A stretch of 64,000 nt of DNA, taken from Phellopilus nigrolimitatus (lineage: Eukaryota; Basidiomycota; Agaricomycetes; Hymenochaetales; Hymenochaetaceae). This document shows positions 9,289 to 21,297 of the stretch, piece by piece. Below the pieces are notes generated by a model. It was not told the origin of the DNA, did not search any database, and saw only the letters and a program-made list of their open reading frames with translations. The stretch spans positions 434,001 through 498,000 of the forward strand of contig JAJOHG010000020.1 in assembly GCA_021029095.1 (NCBI GenBank), written 5' to 3'. The number at the start of each line of letters is the position of its first letter. Within the stretch, counting starts at the first letter, position 1. The translations under genes were made by a program, and so were the position numbers.

Positions 9289-12056
9289 TCAGATGCCGAG
9301 CGCGTTCTTCCACCGCGGCCCACCGATGTCGCTCAGCACGCGCTGGACCTCGCTCTGCTCGACGTTCAGTACGACCTTGCGCTCGCCGTCCGCCTTGCGC
9401 GCCGCGGCCGCGCCTCGCGTGTCCTCAAGAACAACCGCGTGCGCCGCGAGGAGCGCGTCGAGCACGAGGCGCAACTCGCCCGCCGCCGGCTTCCGCGTCG
9501 ACGCGCCATCGTCCGCGAGCACGTTCGTGTAGTTGAGGTGCTGGCGCTGGACCTGCGGGGGCACGTCAGCGACAGCCATATATACATAAACAAACGAGAG
9601 GCGCACGTCGTCCCACTTGATGTCCTCGACGCCGTCGCGCTTGATGCACTTGAGGAGAGCCGCGAGCATGATGCGCTCGTGCATGCTGCAGTCACCGAGG
9701 TACGCGGCGGTGTGGCTGCTCTGCATGAGCGTGATGACCTCCTTGACGTCCGCCAGCCGCGCCGCCTTCCTGCGCGGCCGGACGAGCTCGACGGCTCTCC
9801 TACGGAATGGAAAAATATCAATTATGTCACCGCATAACGCATAGGGTGATATCCACGCACCTGCAGATGTCCAGCACGCGCCGCGCGTCCCCGCTGATGG
9901 ATGCGACCTTGGCTGCCGCGAAGTTGATCGCGTCGGGCAAGACCACCTCCGGGACGTCGCCCTCAAGACCCTCCATCGCGGTCCGCAGCCGCGTATTCAC
10001 AATCTCGATGAGCTGCGTCTTGTCGTACGGCGCGAAATTTATGCGGGTCATGCCTGCAGTTATCAAGATCGAGTTAATTAATTGCATGAGTTCCGCGGAG
10101 GTAGGGACCTGCTTACCGAGGCGGCTGCGCACACGGCCCGTCATCACGCGCTCCGGCAGGTCGTGCGTGTTCGCCACGGCGATGACGACGAGCTTGGAGC
10201 CGACGAGCGTCGGCCAGTTGAAGAAGTTGTACACGACCTCCTGCTTCGTCGTCAGCAGCTGGTCGAGCTCGTCCATCAGGACGACGCTGCGGCACGGCGT
10301 CAAATCGAGATCTAAACGGCGAAAACGGCAAGCGAGCGTACCAGGCATGCCCACTGGGTCCCGCACGCACGCCCGCGCTAAAGAACTTCGTCAATTGCTT
10401 CAGCGCCTCCTTCGCGCTGACCTTAAGGTGGCCCTCGTTTGCGACGTCGTGCCCGGAGACGGCTTCCCAAAGGAAGCTGTAAGCCGCCGACGGCTCGGGG
10501 ATCTTGAGCCCGTTGATCTCGACGTACGTAAATGGGTTTGCTTCCTAACAGTCAGATACAACTCAGTATGATACGATAAATAATTAAAGAGAGCGGGACG
10601 GTCTCATACGTTGCGTTCCGCCATGTGTTTGAGCTCGCGCACGATTCTGTGGACAGTCGCTGTCTTTCCTGTCCCCGGTACACCCGAAACGTCTAGAGAA
10701 TCAATCAGTGAAGTCACAGACCAGCGCCAAAGTCTCCTCACTTACACACGCAGCCCCCGCTGCCCTCCTCAAGCAGCCCCTCGACGGAGCGCAGTACCCG
10801 CCCGAACTCCGCCTCGCGGCACGGCAGTATGTCCGGCCGCGCGCCGACGTGCAGCACCTGCATTGTGCGCAGCCACGGGTCCTCCGGCAGCGCGCCCTGC
10901 ACGGCGCCGTGCGCGAGAGCAGGCGGCGCGCGGAGCGCCGTGCGCCGCGACCGCGCACGCGCCCTGAGCGCCGCGCGCGAGTGTGGCGTCGGCGCGGCGA
11001 CGGTGCGCGCCTTGCGTGCCGCCCGCCGCGGCGTCACGGGCTGGCCGGTGCGCTTCCGCTTCTTGGATGGTGTACGGGGTGGCTGGTCGGCGGCGGCGTC
11101 GTTGTCGCCCTCGTCTTCTGTCCCGGCCTGCTCTTCGTCTGCGGACGCCTCGCCCTCTGAAGCCTGTGCATCGCTATAGTCGTCGTCTGAAGTTACCTCG
11201 TACTCGTCGCCGCTGTCGGCGTCTTCGTCGCTGCTGTCCGCGTGCTTGCCCTTCCGCTTGCCTTTGCTCGGGGCCACCGTCACCACCCAGGCGGATCCCT
11301 CGACATCGTCCCCTGATTCCTGCGCCTCTGCTCTGTGCTGCTCCCAGTTTAGCTTGTAGTACAGGCCTCTGAGCGCATTGATAGCGGAGCTGCAGAAGAA
11401 GTCGTTCGCTGGAGCGGCCGGTGCTCTTGTTCTTTTTGGCAGCTGTTTGGGAGCTGGTTCTGCCGGCCTTTTGGAGCTGACAGTACAGTGTTGGAGGATA
11501 GCTTGGGGCGTGAGGATGGCCGTGCTGGAGAGCGACAGGTAGATCTCGTTCTGCACGAGAAGTGAGCGAGTCAGTGACAGCCACAGGACACGTAGATACC
11601 GCTACTACACACCTCCAGATGCTCTCTCCGCGCTCTGATGCTCGGAAGCTCAGTCGGCCGGAGAAACCAGTGTATCTTGACCTTCTTGTAGACATCATGC
11701 TCTCCGTCGCTGTCCTCCTGCGCGCGGACCTCCCACATGGCCACGATGACGCCCACGCTGGGCAACTTCGCCTGTGTCTTCACGAGCACGGTGTCGCCGA
11801 CGCGGTATGTATCCTCCCTCGCTGCCTTCTTCTTCACAGCATCCAGCCGCACGAAACCGGAGTAGAACGCGGTCTCGGCGTCCGCGTCCGCGTCGAACGC
11901 GTCTTCGTCGTGCAGGTCGGTGGCCCGGGCGTCGCGCGCGCGAAGCGGCACGCCCAGCCAGACGATCCGGGATGAGGCGCTGTCGAGGTCGCTGCCACTT
12001 GCTACGAGAGGCTGGAAGCGGCGCGAGCGCCGCGGAGTCTGTGCGTCAGAAGCCAT
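9289..12056 (-). CDS. ORC1: origin recognition complex subunit 1
   Basis: Largest ORC subunit, an AAA+ ATPase that licenses DNA replication origins in the nucleus. Eight exons join in one frame to 784 residues: 11613-12056, 10746-11550, 10610-10692, 10342-10544, 10117-10286, 9861-10053, 9607-9799 and 9289-9552. In order come a BAH domain (about 50-175, including VGDTVLVKTQ and NEIYLSLSS), a long acidic and basic linker, and the AAA+ core with Walker A GVPGTGKTA (Lys426) and Walker B VVLMDELD (Asp517, Glu518). Sensor and lid segments follow (ANTHDLPERVMTGRVRSRLG), then a C-terminal winged helix. The start at 12056 sits in a good context (GCCATGGC); an upstream in-frame Met at 12176 is less likely. 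The last intron is 54 bp, in frame, and could be read through. Intact and single copy. Confidence 0.93.
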
Positions 12057-12424
12057 GGCGCTGCAGAGGTCGGAGTCGCGGTTGAAGCAAAAGTGACGCG
12101 ACGCGTCGGGCTTACGCGAGACCAGGTGCTCGCGGAAATTACTTAAAGTAGCTGTCGATCCGTCCTTGGAATCCAACTCGTGACTTTAGACTACCTGTCA
12201 CACAAGTGTCACGGTCCATTTTCCCACAACCTTTATTCTTCACATGCATTGCGTATCTGGCTGCATAGATGTCCTCTCCTTGTCATGAGCCTTCAGATGA
12301 TGCGCAAAAACTATTATTATTATTTTGACTTCAGAGTGAGAACAAAAAGGTTTATATAAGATCTTACTTTTTATCTGGTCTTTCAAAAACTCCGACCTGA
12401 AATTTGGGGGCGTTACTTTCTATG
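12057..12424. other. ORC1 upstream region
   Basis: About 370 bp between the ORC1 start and a dispersed ARO8 fragment. Presumably contains the ORC1 promoter; no clear TATA box on the minus strand close to the start. No other gene seen. Confidence 0.4.
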
Positions 12425-12585
12425 GTTCAAATTGTCCATATACGCGGCATTACCGTTGTGCTCGAAGCGGCATCACCTGCCAACGAACAGAAGACTGGCG
12501 TGACGCATCTCCCAACGAATTTTATAAGGCTTTCATCACCGATGAGTCGAGAGGAGCGCTGAATTCCGGTCAGTCGAATGTATAG
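12425..12585 (+). pseudogene. ARO8 exon-2 fragment (copy beside P1)
   Basis: Reads like exon 2 of the ARO8 gene at 62,218-62,359 (ITVVLEAASPANEQ compared with IPIVLDAASPFNGQ), followed by frameshift and stop. It lies next to the 3' end of a P gene, in the same arrangement as at 31.2, 44.3 and 57.9 kb. Confidence 0.7.
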
Positions 12586-12746
12586 TCTTTATGCTTATGT
12601 GCTGAACATAATGTGCAGTTTACATTGTACGGCTTGTGGGAAAGGGCAAGGCGCTGTTTTCCGTTTGCGGGCAGACTCCCGTAGAACAATCTCGAAATTT
12701 CACGGGTGGCTCGACAATGCGCGTGCGACAAACGTGGCATCGATGC

Positions 12747-12756
12747 TATATAAAGG
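12747..12756 (+). promoter_or_regulatory. conserved TATA box antisense to P1
   Basis: TATATAAAGG sits in a block (GGTGGCTCGACAATGCG ... GGCATCGATGCTATATAAAGG) that is kept beside the 3' ends of the P copies and points into them from behind. Confidence 0.5.
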
Positions 12757-12962
12757 AGAGGAGAAAAGAAGAATAGGACAAAACTCTGAGACCCCAACTA
12801 CTACGTTCTGCCCTTTGACTACCTCGTCGTTTGCCAAACGATTGCAGAACATAGTTGTTTCGTGGTCGACATCCCCTTGGTCATTGGTCGCCAGCGTCGA
12901 ATAGAAGACCTTGCATTGCAGCCGTACTTCGACTGGTCTTCGGTTTGTCGTTTTTGTTGTCA

Positions 12963-14239
12963 TCAAAGGTTTGACTTCCTCGGCGACTTTTTATCGCTGC
13001 GGCGTTCCTTCCTCAACCTCTCGATCCGCGCACTCCGGCGGGAAGGGACTTCTCCAAGCATGCCGGGGAATTGGTGACGTTGTCGCCTTTTGCCAATGCT
13101 TGCCGAGGAGAGCACCCCGCTAAACAATGGCAAAAAGCGACAACGGCAAAACTTCCCCGGCCTACCTGAAGACACGCCCGAAGACGTAGGGCAGATGGCC
13201 AGGCAAACTGCTGCCGACGAAGACATGCAGGTCAGTTGTCTGGCGGTCACCGGCAGACAACTCTCGTCTGTCTTTCGTCGAGAACGGGTTGCATGATCAT
13301 CTGTCCTACATCCTCAGATGTGTCCTCGAAGGGATCTCGCTGACGCTTTCTATTGTTGCTCGCGGGATTGTCTGATTCCACGTCGACTGTTCCCGGTTGA
13401 GTGTTGATGGTGTCCATCGGCAGGCAGGTCTCCTGTCTATCTTCATAGATGACTTGCTCGTTGGTGATCTGGGTACTCCTAGGAGAGCGGTTTGGAAACT
13501 CGACTTTCTCATTTGTGTCCCCAGGAGCGTCGGGGGAGGCGAGGGAGGGATCCCGCCGGCGCTTTGTTCCCCTGTTCACGAGAGTGTCTGCGTGCGCGTT
13601 GGTGGGATTCATTGTCAGGCAAGCCTCCTGTCTAGCTTCATGTTCCACCTGTTCGGCGAGCCTTTCGGGGGATTTGAAAAGTAGGTCATGATGGTCAATC
13701 ATAGCCCCTGCTATGCTATCGTCTCTACCCAGCCGTGTTCCCCTCCATCCATCACCATCGCGCGAGCGTCCTCGAGTAACAAGTTGTCCATCATAGTGTC
13801 GAGCTCCGACCATCTCATGCCGGGGATCTACCATATGCTGTACTTCGTTCTCGTCACTGGACGTCTCGCTGAATGGCTTGGACGTCGATCCGGCTGTCGG
13901 GGATGCACCGGCTTCTATCTGGACTTTCTCGCTGACGTACACGCAGCCTAAGGTCAGCCTTCAGGTCAGTGGGGGACTTGACAGATGCACGTACATCGAT
14001 GTCTGAGTGTCGTCGACAAATGTCGACTGGACGCCAGCGCTTTGCGCGTCAGCACAGCTGCCACCGACGGAACGCCGCCTCAAGAATCTCAAGCCTCCGC
14101 ATCGGGGGAAAGCCTCGAAGGCGAAGTGGAATGCGGGGAGCGCAGCTTTGTTGTTTACGTCGGCAGGGATTTCAGGTGCAGCGGCAGTAGGCGCCGGGCG
14201 CTCGACGCCGCCGAGAAGGCGACGGACTGTCTCTAACAT
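12963..14239 (-). pseudogene. family P member P1, internally deleted
   Basis: Exon 1 starts at 14239 (MLETVRRLLGGVERP). The main frame at 13942-13247 keeps the middle/C-terminal part (FKSPERLAEQVEHEARQEAC, NRGTKRRRDPS), and a shifted frame to 12963 holds the basic end (VPSRRSARIERLRKERR). Compared with P6 at 58,391-60,146, roughly 165 residues of the central region are missing and the frame breaks near 13250. Family function unknown; see P6. Confidence 0.7.
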
Positions 14240-14440
14240 ATTGCCTTTGACGGAAGGTGATTACAGGGAATGTAAGCGCGAGGACTGCAGAAAGGCACTC
14301 ACAAGAATAGCGCAATTTGTGGCTTGTGGCAAGTAGCAAGTGGACTGAGTATGGACAATAGCTGCAGAAAGGCCCTGAGGGGTCACTTACATGGGAAGTT
14401 GAAAGACTAGTACAATGTGTAATTATCTAACTACGCACGT

Positions 14441-14477
14441 GGGATTCGAGTAGCCAGAGGTAAAGAGCTCGAATCCC
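14441..14477. repeat. hairpin in the 3' flank of the HeLo-like repeat unit
   Basis: GGGATTCGAG at 14441-14450 pairs with CTCGAATCCC at 14468-14477 around a 17-base loop. The same block, slightly decayed, lies inverted at about 27,195-27,235 after copy 3, so it belongs to the duplicated unit. The CTCGAATCC word recalls a tRNA B box, but no tRNA fold is present. Confidence 0.45.
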
Positions 14478-14573
14478 GGGTGTAACTCTATACATATATG
14501 TGCATTATGTAAAAGGATGATGACGTGCGTCAATCGTAGGGACCGACGAGTTATGTATGCGCTTACGGCGCGT

Positions 14574-16305
14574 CTAAGTGACCATAATCGGAAAGGGGTA
14601 ACCCGCTGAGTTACGATTGTTCATGGTATTTGGGTCTTCAGCTTGTCCCAGTAGCTTTTGGAACTCTGTATAAAGGCGTTGCTCTTGTTCCGAGTCGATT
14701 TGAGAAGCAGTTTCTTTCTGGCTTGCTACAAGTTGGTCTATCATGCTAAGAACACGTTCCTTGATCCTTTTGTTTTCTTCAGGTGTTGGTTTCCTGGTCA
14801 TACCATCTGCAGAATGTGTATTTGGAGTTTGCTGCAAGTCTTCTTGGGAAGTCTGTGTGCTAGCCTCTGCATATCTCTTCTCATTGGAACCAACAGCTTT
14901 TGCTGCTGACGTCGAATGTCCTTGGCCCTGATGGTTGATATCATGTACAGCTTTCAATGTTTCTTCCTTATCTGCATCCCATTTTGGTGTAAGATGTGCT
15001 ACTTCACCTTTGACACCACTATCGAGCCGTTTTAAAAGAACCGCATTGATAGCAGCCTCAATCTGACTTTTAAGCACGTCCTTGAGTGCAGTCTTATTTT
15101 CTAATGGTCTTGTTGAGTTTTCTAGAGTGAGGGCAAGAATCCGAACCAGAACCCGAGTCTGCACAAGTCATACAATATAGTCAGATAGTCAGTCATAATT
15201 TGGCACAGGTTACTGGTAAAGTCGCACCTCAAATTCTTTAAGTGCACGATCAAGCTTCGAGCTGCATCCGTCAAGTTCATCTTTGATGTCCTTGCGCTTG
15301 ATCAGACGCTCAATATACGGTCTATGTTTTTGTTGGAGTAGAGCCTCTTTTACTTCTTGAAAGATACTATACAAGTGTTAGGAGAGAAGATGGCAACAGA
15401 GCTCAAACAGTAAAAGCAGCATACTCTCTCACTCTTATGAGGGCGTCTTGAACGTGGCCTTCTACAGGTTTGCCCTCACTTTCGACTATTTCGCGAAACG
15501 ATTGAAATACATCCCCACAGCGGCCAATAAGGGAAACACATGATTCTTTGTTTGTCTGCGGGTGATCGATCAGCTGGCTGTGGCGCTGCAGCTTGCTTTA
15601 CACGAAACATACCTGGACAAATTGCAACATGTCCACCATCCACAGCAAACTCTGCGCGGCGGGTGCTATGAAGGTGACAGGGGCCAATCGCGTAGCAGAT
15701 GTTGCAAGTTCGAGACTATCTTTGCCGATTTTGTTGACGTAATCCATGCTAGATTGTGCGATAACTGCAATTCTCTAAATCCACAGTACATTAGCGAGAA
15801 CCCGCACTTGAGAAAACGTCGTATGCGCATATCGCGCTGGCGAATGACCATAAAAAGTTCGGACGCTGCTTACACTTTTGAGGATTTCCGTCCTCGTTTC
15901 TGCTTGTTGATCCCTTCTCCTCCTTTCTTCCTTCAAAATTTTAATCCTTGCCCTCCAGCCAGCTGGTGGCGTATTGGAATGGACTGTGCGATTCGTTGAA
16001 GATCTTGAAGCAGTGGGTATTGAAGGAGCGGAGTACTCCCTCCTGGAAGGCTCCTTAACTGAGCTGGGCGGAGGATTACGAACCGACGCATTGTTCGTAT
16101 TTCGCGACACTGACTCCGTGCCAGGCGGATTCCTCGGAGGATATTGCGAAAAATCGATTACCGTGAGCATGTCGCGATTGCCTTGATTCTGGCCCTCGGA
16201 TGCCGTGCGGCTGGTGGAAGGATTGGGAGTGCCGGATTGCGGGAGTACGTCCGAGCGGGGTCGGTCTCCGATCGGCGGGGGACCAGTACGTCTTGTCAGC
16301 GCCAT
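14574..16305 (-). CDS. HeLo/MLKL-N-terminal-like helical protein, copy 1 (intact)
   Basis: Five exons join cleanly: 15874-16305, 15613-15774, 15425-15555, 15228-15366 and 14574-15158, giving 482 residues. Residues 1-144 are Ser/Pro/Arg-rich and probably disordered. Residues 145-290 form a helical block (MDYVNKIGKDSLELATSATR, LLWMVDMLQFVQ, SCVSLIGRCGDVFQSFREIV, IERLIKRKDIKDELDGCSSK). Its layout resembles the four-helix N-terminal domain of fungal MLKL/HeLo-like proteins, which act at membranes in regulated cell death or as adaptors. The rest is Glu/Gln-rich helix ending SAGYPFPIMVT. No kinase, NACHT or repeat domain follows. The domain call is by pattern; the death role is inference. Promoter and 3' flank are shared with copies 2 and 3. 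Confidence 0.7.
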
Positions 16306-16367
16306 GACGCAGAGTCCGCTCTCCTTAGTGAGAGGTCAATGGGAATGGCTGCCGTAGGATTGACCCT

Positions 16368-16375
16368 CTATTTAT
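16368..16375 (-). promoter_or_regulatory. TATA-like box of HeLo-like copy 1
   Basis: Minus-strand ATAAATAG about 65 bp before the ATG, at the same place in all three copies, inside a conserved promoter block. Confidence 0.55.
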
Positions 16376-16668
16376 GTGGACGTCTGAACGAGCCGGGGGA
16401 GACGTGGCGGCTAGCGCGGGGTGGATACAACAGATGATATAGCAAACTGCAGTGCGACGATTACACTGATAGCTGCCCGCTCTTGGAGGGCTTGCAGCAA
16501 ACGTTGCGGACATCCGTACCTAAACAGGTAAGTGTGCAAGTTTGCTGCTGCCTGCATCGACGACAAAGCACTGTTGCTATTGCCACGACACGAGGGCCCA
16601 CCGCGAGTGAGTTCGATGAGAGCAAACTTACTGGTAGCAGTGCAATGACCTGCGGATTGACTCCCATA

Positions 16669-16940
16669 TACAGGTGGATGTAGAAAGTCTACGGCCCCCC
16701 TAATAAGGAAGGCTGTCCCCGTCCTTCGTCACTCATGGTAGGCTGTCAGCCCAATTCACTCCAAAATACATTGTATTATGTGCGAAATTGGCAGTGGGGC
16801 CTCTATCGGACGTACGGTCAAGCTTGAAATCTGTAGCCAGGACTATTGCCCAACTGGTGTGAAAGAAAGGAAAGCAGCTGGATCAACTTCAAGCCGTTTC
16901 CTTACTTAGGGGGGCCGTATACTTTCTACACCCGCCTGTA
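16669..16940. mobile_element. 272-bp TA-flanked MITE in the promoter of HeLo-like copy 1
   Basis: Inverted ends CAGGTGGATGTAGAAAG / CTTTCTACACCCGCCTG, continuing to GGCCCCCCTAA, lie between TA dinucleotides at 16669 and 16939. The equivalent place upstream of copy 3 (about 25,045-25,062) lacks it: ATAAATCGTA joins directly to TATATGGG. The paralogous empty site confirms a TA insertion about 360 bp upstream of the ATG. Confidence 0.85.
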
Positions 16941-17299
16941 CGATTTATGCGAGCGCGAGGCGATCCGTGTTTCGTCCAGAAAAACGCCGGCAAATAATCT
17001 GCTGAACGCCCGAAATCAGATATTGTCAGCGCGGACGGCGTGAACTGTGGAAGGCGGACAGCACCACTCCGGTACAGACGACGGGAGACGCTCGTCCCGC
17101 GACGAGCCTCGAAAATTTCGACGTTGACGTTGACGTACGACGACGAGTACGTACGTATGAACCCAAGATGATCGAGGGGAAGTACTAGACCCAGATAAGC
17201 TATCTGCATTGACTGAGATCGACTGTACACAGGCTCGCAGGAAAAGTACATGCAGTTGATACAGACTCGTCACCGACCACAAAGAGATTCTGGTACAGA

Positions 17300-18620
17300 T
17301 CGGGTAACAAACCCACCCACTCCTCTTCATTTCCAAGTACGTACGTTCCCTTCTCCGTCTGTGGGCCTAGTCTCATTGTGTCTGTGTGAAGGAAGACAAG
17401 AAGACAGGGCGACTCTTGAGTCGTGGGGTCTTCTCCGGGCGAGCCAGACAACACAGAGACGAAGACCACAAGTCCGTGCGTGTGACAGCGCCTCACGTCA
17501 AACTTGCAGGCCGGTGCAAAATCTAGCAGTCGGAATGCAAGATAATAAACCAAAGCAGGGGGGGCTACGCACCGGTAGCTCCTCTGCCTGGCTTCGCGGG
17601 GAAGGCCGCTTCGGAGCGCTCTTCTCTTCGCCCTTCAGGCCGTGGTACGGGGGACAGGTGGTCCGCATCCTCTCGACGAACCCAGAGACACGCGATTCCT
17701 CAAGCAGAGAAACCGTGCCACCCGCCTCAGCCAGCACGCAGACAGGACTTCACGGGACCCGAGCGGGCGCGGCGCCTCAAAGAAGACGTGTTTTGCGCGC
17801 TCATAGAGGTGGAAGCGCGTCGTCGCCTCGACTGGAAAACGCAATGGAGGCGAGCGAACCAAGAGTACATGTAATACGCTTACTGTCGTGCCCCTCCATC
17901 GCTCTCCACCCGCAGCCCGGATAAGCGTCCCACCACCACCGAAGAGGCAAGCGGATTTTTATCTCCGACTCGAAAAACTCGTCGAGTTCGAGCCCGGTCC
18001 CTTTCTCTCAAGTTGGTTCGCGGTCTGCAACTCTGGAGGGTATACATGCGTACATGTATCTAGCCCCTGCGAGGTATGTACGTGTGGAGGAAACCGACGC
18101 AAAACGGTATCTGTCGAGCATTCGGAGGATGGCTGCATTGGGCCTCGCGATGTCCTGGTCTTTATACGAGGTTTTTTCTGGTCCAGAGAGAACGGAAGCT
18201 TCGATGCGTCAAATTGCGTGTAGACGGATAAGGATAGCATGGGCCTACGCCGGTCGTGCCTTCGGCGCACGCGTTCTCGCCGAAGCTCGCTACGTCGGTA
18301 AGGTAAGGATCCAGAAGCTGAGAAAGGCGGACGGAATTGCTGCATCTGTTTTAATTCGCTGCGCTGGAGAGAAAGAGATTGGCGCTCAAAGCAGGGAGAG
18401 AAGTCTGCACGGACTCGCAGGGCAGAACAGAACAGTATGTCAGATGCACCGGGAAGACGAGATCAGAAGCGGCCAGCGAGACAACGCGCGTGTATGTTTC
18501 TACGCAAGTCGTCTTGTCGGGTACATGTGTGTATGTCATCTCATCATCGCCCGGGGACGGCTTCTGGCTTGGCTGGGTGACTCGCGAGTGCGGCCTGGTC
18601 TATGTGCGGTGGCTCGGACA
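17300..18620 (-). pseudogene. galactokinase relic A
   Basis: Minus-strand pieces recognisable as the C-terminal part of a GHMP-family galactokinase: VEATTRFHLYERAKHVFFEA at about 17,770-17,840, then GTVSLLEESRVSGF and YHGLKGEEKS toward 17,560. Further 5' material is scrambled across frames up to about 18.6 kb. Galactokinase phosphorylates galactose at C1 in the Leloir pathway. The frame is broken many times, and it is more GC-rich than relics B-D. It is 1.1 kb from an intact alpha-galactosidase that would supply galactose. Confidence 0.65.
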
Positions 18621-19640
18621 GAATCGAGGTTTCCTTGGGAGGAAAAAACGTTGGCTCGGCTTGCTGGACGGGGCGCTTGGAGTTCTGTGCTCGTGCGCTG
18701 GCTCTTGGGTTGGCGCTCGAGCAGCGGTATCCAAGCTACAAGGTGCAAGAAAATACATGTACACCTGCTCGTGCGCAGGCGCCGACGAACCGGCTGTGGA
18801 CCGTGCAGACCGTGCTGGGCGCGGCATCGCACAGTTTAATGCGAGTCGCACAAAGACAAATTAGGACGTGCAGTTGGGAGTGGACGGTCTAGAAGCGTGC
18901 GCAGGATGGAGGGCTCGGCGAGGTTCACGGCAGAGTCGACGATCTTCATTCGAGCTCACCAGACAGGACGAGTGCAGCTGAGCTGAAAAGGGAGCGATGC
19001 GAAAGAGCAAAGGCCGGCCAGCGGCGACGTCGTTGTGTGTGTGTGTGGAACGAGCAAGGCGAGTGAGCAGCGGCGCAACATCCAAATCTCGAGGCCGACG
19101 TTGCATGGATCAGGTGGCCGATGGCGAACGCGCGCGTCCGTGACTCATGATACGATTTTCGCGGCAGGAAACAGGTCGCTGTGGCAAAGTGCAGCAAGCG
19201 CGGAGAGCCTCGTGATACGATGCTGGGGGCGACGTGTCTGCAGACGTCACGCGAATGGCACGGAGGCCGAGCAACGCCAATGCGAATAATATAAGGCGCG
19301 AGCTGTGCCGTATATAGGATAAATAGGAGGCCGAGGGCGTTCCTGACGGGATAGAGTAGGAAGTCGAGTTGAAGGAAGAGAGGTGGCGTGGCGGCTCTGA
19401 GGTTACCGCGTTAAGGGGATGTCTATATAAGGCGCGTTCTATTCCCGATCATCGTAGCGCGGATCGCTGTAGTGACGTCGGCGGTCATGAGATGGACGCT
19501 CGACGGCATGTATAATACCTGCCATTAATTAATTCTGACGCTCTTGCCTCCACCTCTGACACCTCTCTTCCAAGGGCAACGGAGAACACACCATGTTTAT
19601 ATTTACATATTTGTTGCCCCACTTCCATGTCAACCGCCTC
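18621..19640. other. upstream region of alpha-galactosidase
   Basis: 18,790-18,960 still resembles the ARO8 upstream sequence (compare 61,840-61,940 and 57,560-57,640). The remainder is GC-rich, with a second TATA-like word (TATATAAGGC) near 19,424. No gene seen. Confidence 0.4.
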
Positions 19641-19644
19641 GTCC

Positions 19645-19650
19645 TATAAA
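19645..19650 (+). promoter_or_regulatory. TATA box of alpha-galactosidase
   Basis: TATAAA is 56 bp before the ATG at 19701, in a pyrimidine-rich leader. Confidence 0.6.
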
Positions 19651-19700
19651 GAACACCCGTCCTGCTCTCCGTATTCCCGTCCGCCTCCGCCTCCTCCACC

Positions 19701-21297
19701 ATGCGCTGGACCAGCATCCCCACCCTTCTTTTTCTCGCAGCCTCGGCCAGCGCAGTCGACAACGGCCTCGCCATCACTCCACAGATGGGCTGGGTGCGTG
19801 CCTCACGCTCTCCATTATGTACATCGTCTGCTGACATCATCATCTCACATCACACTTACACGACAGAACTCGTACTCCTACTTCGGCTGCTCCAGCACCG
19901 AGTCCACGCTGCTCTCCACCGGCGAGCTCATCGTCGGGCTCGGCCTGCGCGACCTCGGCTACACCTACGTCGTCCAGGACGACTGCTGGTCCGTCGGGCG
20001 CAACGCCTCCGGCGCCCTCACGCCCGACCCCTCCAAGTTCCCGCACGGCATCGCCTACGTCGCCGACGGCCTCCACCAAATGGGCCTGGGGTTCGGCATC
20101 TACTCCGACGCGGGCGCGCTCACGTGCGGCCTGCGCGCGGGCTCGCTCGGCTACGAGACGATCGACGCGCAGACGTGGGCCGCCTGGGGCGTCGACTACC
20201 TCAAGTACGACAACTGCTTCAACGAGGGCCAGTCCGGCACGCCGCTCCTCTCCTACACGCGCTACAACGCGATGGCGCGCGCGCTCAACGCGACCGGGCG
20301 GCCCATCCTCTACTCCATGTGCAACTGGGGCGAGGACGCGCCCTGGAACTGGGCGCAGACCATCGCGAACTCGTGGCGCATCACCGGCGACAGCGCGGAC
20401 GTCTTCGACCGGCCGGACCCCGCGTGCCCGTGCTCAAATGAGGAAGGCCTCGACTGCAAGCTGCCCGGCTTCCGCTGCGCGATCATGAACGTGCTCAACA
20501 AGGTCGCCAACTTCCCGAGCAAGGGCATCACCGGCGCGTGGAACGACCTCGACATCCTCCAGGTCGGGCTCGGCGCCATGTCCGACGACGAGTACCTCCT
20601 GCACTTCTCCATGTGGGCCGCCGTCAAGTCGCCGCTCATCCTCGGGATGGACCTCTCCTCCCTCTCCCCCGCCACGTACTCCATCATCTCCAACGCGGCC
20701 ATCCTCGCCGTCTCCCAGGACCCGGGCTCCGGCTCCGTCTTCCGCATCTGGCGGCACGCCGCGCCGGACGACGCGGACGCGTACGGGCAGGGCGAGGTCA
20801 GCATGTGGACCGGCGGGCTCTCGGGCGGCGACCAGCTCGTCGTGCTGCTCAACGCGGCCAACAGCTCGCGCGAGCTGAGCGCGTCGCTCGAGGACATCTT
20901 CTGGGACGACGGCCCCGCGGGCACCGCGGGCCAGGTCGCCGCCGCGTGGGACGTGTACGACGTCTGGGGGAACAGGATGGACGCGGACACCGCAGCGCAG
21001 ATCATCGCCGCCGCGCAAAATTCCTCCTCCTCCTCCTCCTCCGCTGCAGAGCCCGGCGCGCAAGCCCCCTTCTCCGCGCCTGCGGACCCGCCGCCGCCCA
21101 TCGGCGCGCAGTACCGCTACAACGCGACCGCGATGGGCGGGTACGGCCCGGGGCTCGCGCAGGGCCTGCCCGTGCTCCTCGGCAAACGCGTCGGCGCCGT
21201 CCCCCCGCGCGGCGCCCTCAACGCGACCGTCCCGCGCCACGGCGTCGGCGTGTTCCGCCTGCGCCAGAACGCGAGCGCGGGTGCGGGCGTGGAGTAG
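19701..21297 (+). CDS. secreted GH27 alpha-galactosidase
   Basis: Hydrolyses terminal alpha-1,6-galactosyl residues of raffinose-type sugars and galactomannan outside the cell. Two exons (19701-19793 and 19867-21297) give 507 residues. A signal peptide (MRWTSIPTLLFLAASASA) precedes the mature start NGLAITPQMGWNSY. The catalytic nucleophile is Asp146 in LKYDNC; the second carboxylate is expected in SWRITGDSADVF. The cysteine-rich CPCSNEEGLDCKLPGFRCAI loop and AWNDLDILQVG match the yeast MEL1-type branch. The C-terminal beta domain carries a Ser-run and Pro-rich insertion (about residues 412-440). The extended unspliced frame from 19627 is rejected because 19794-19866 is a clear intron. Several N-glycosylation sequons. 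Intact. Confidence 0.93.

Noticed and set aside
14441..14477. tRNA gene suggested by a CTCGAATCC word
   Set aside because: No acceptor stem, D arm or anticodon arm at the right distances; the word is one arm of a simple hairpin in a duplicated flank.
19627..21297. Unspliced 556-codon frame over the alpha-galactosidase
   Set aside because: It reads through 19,794-19,866, which has clean GT and AG ends. The spliced model restores a signal peptide and the conserved GH27 start.
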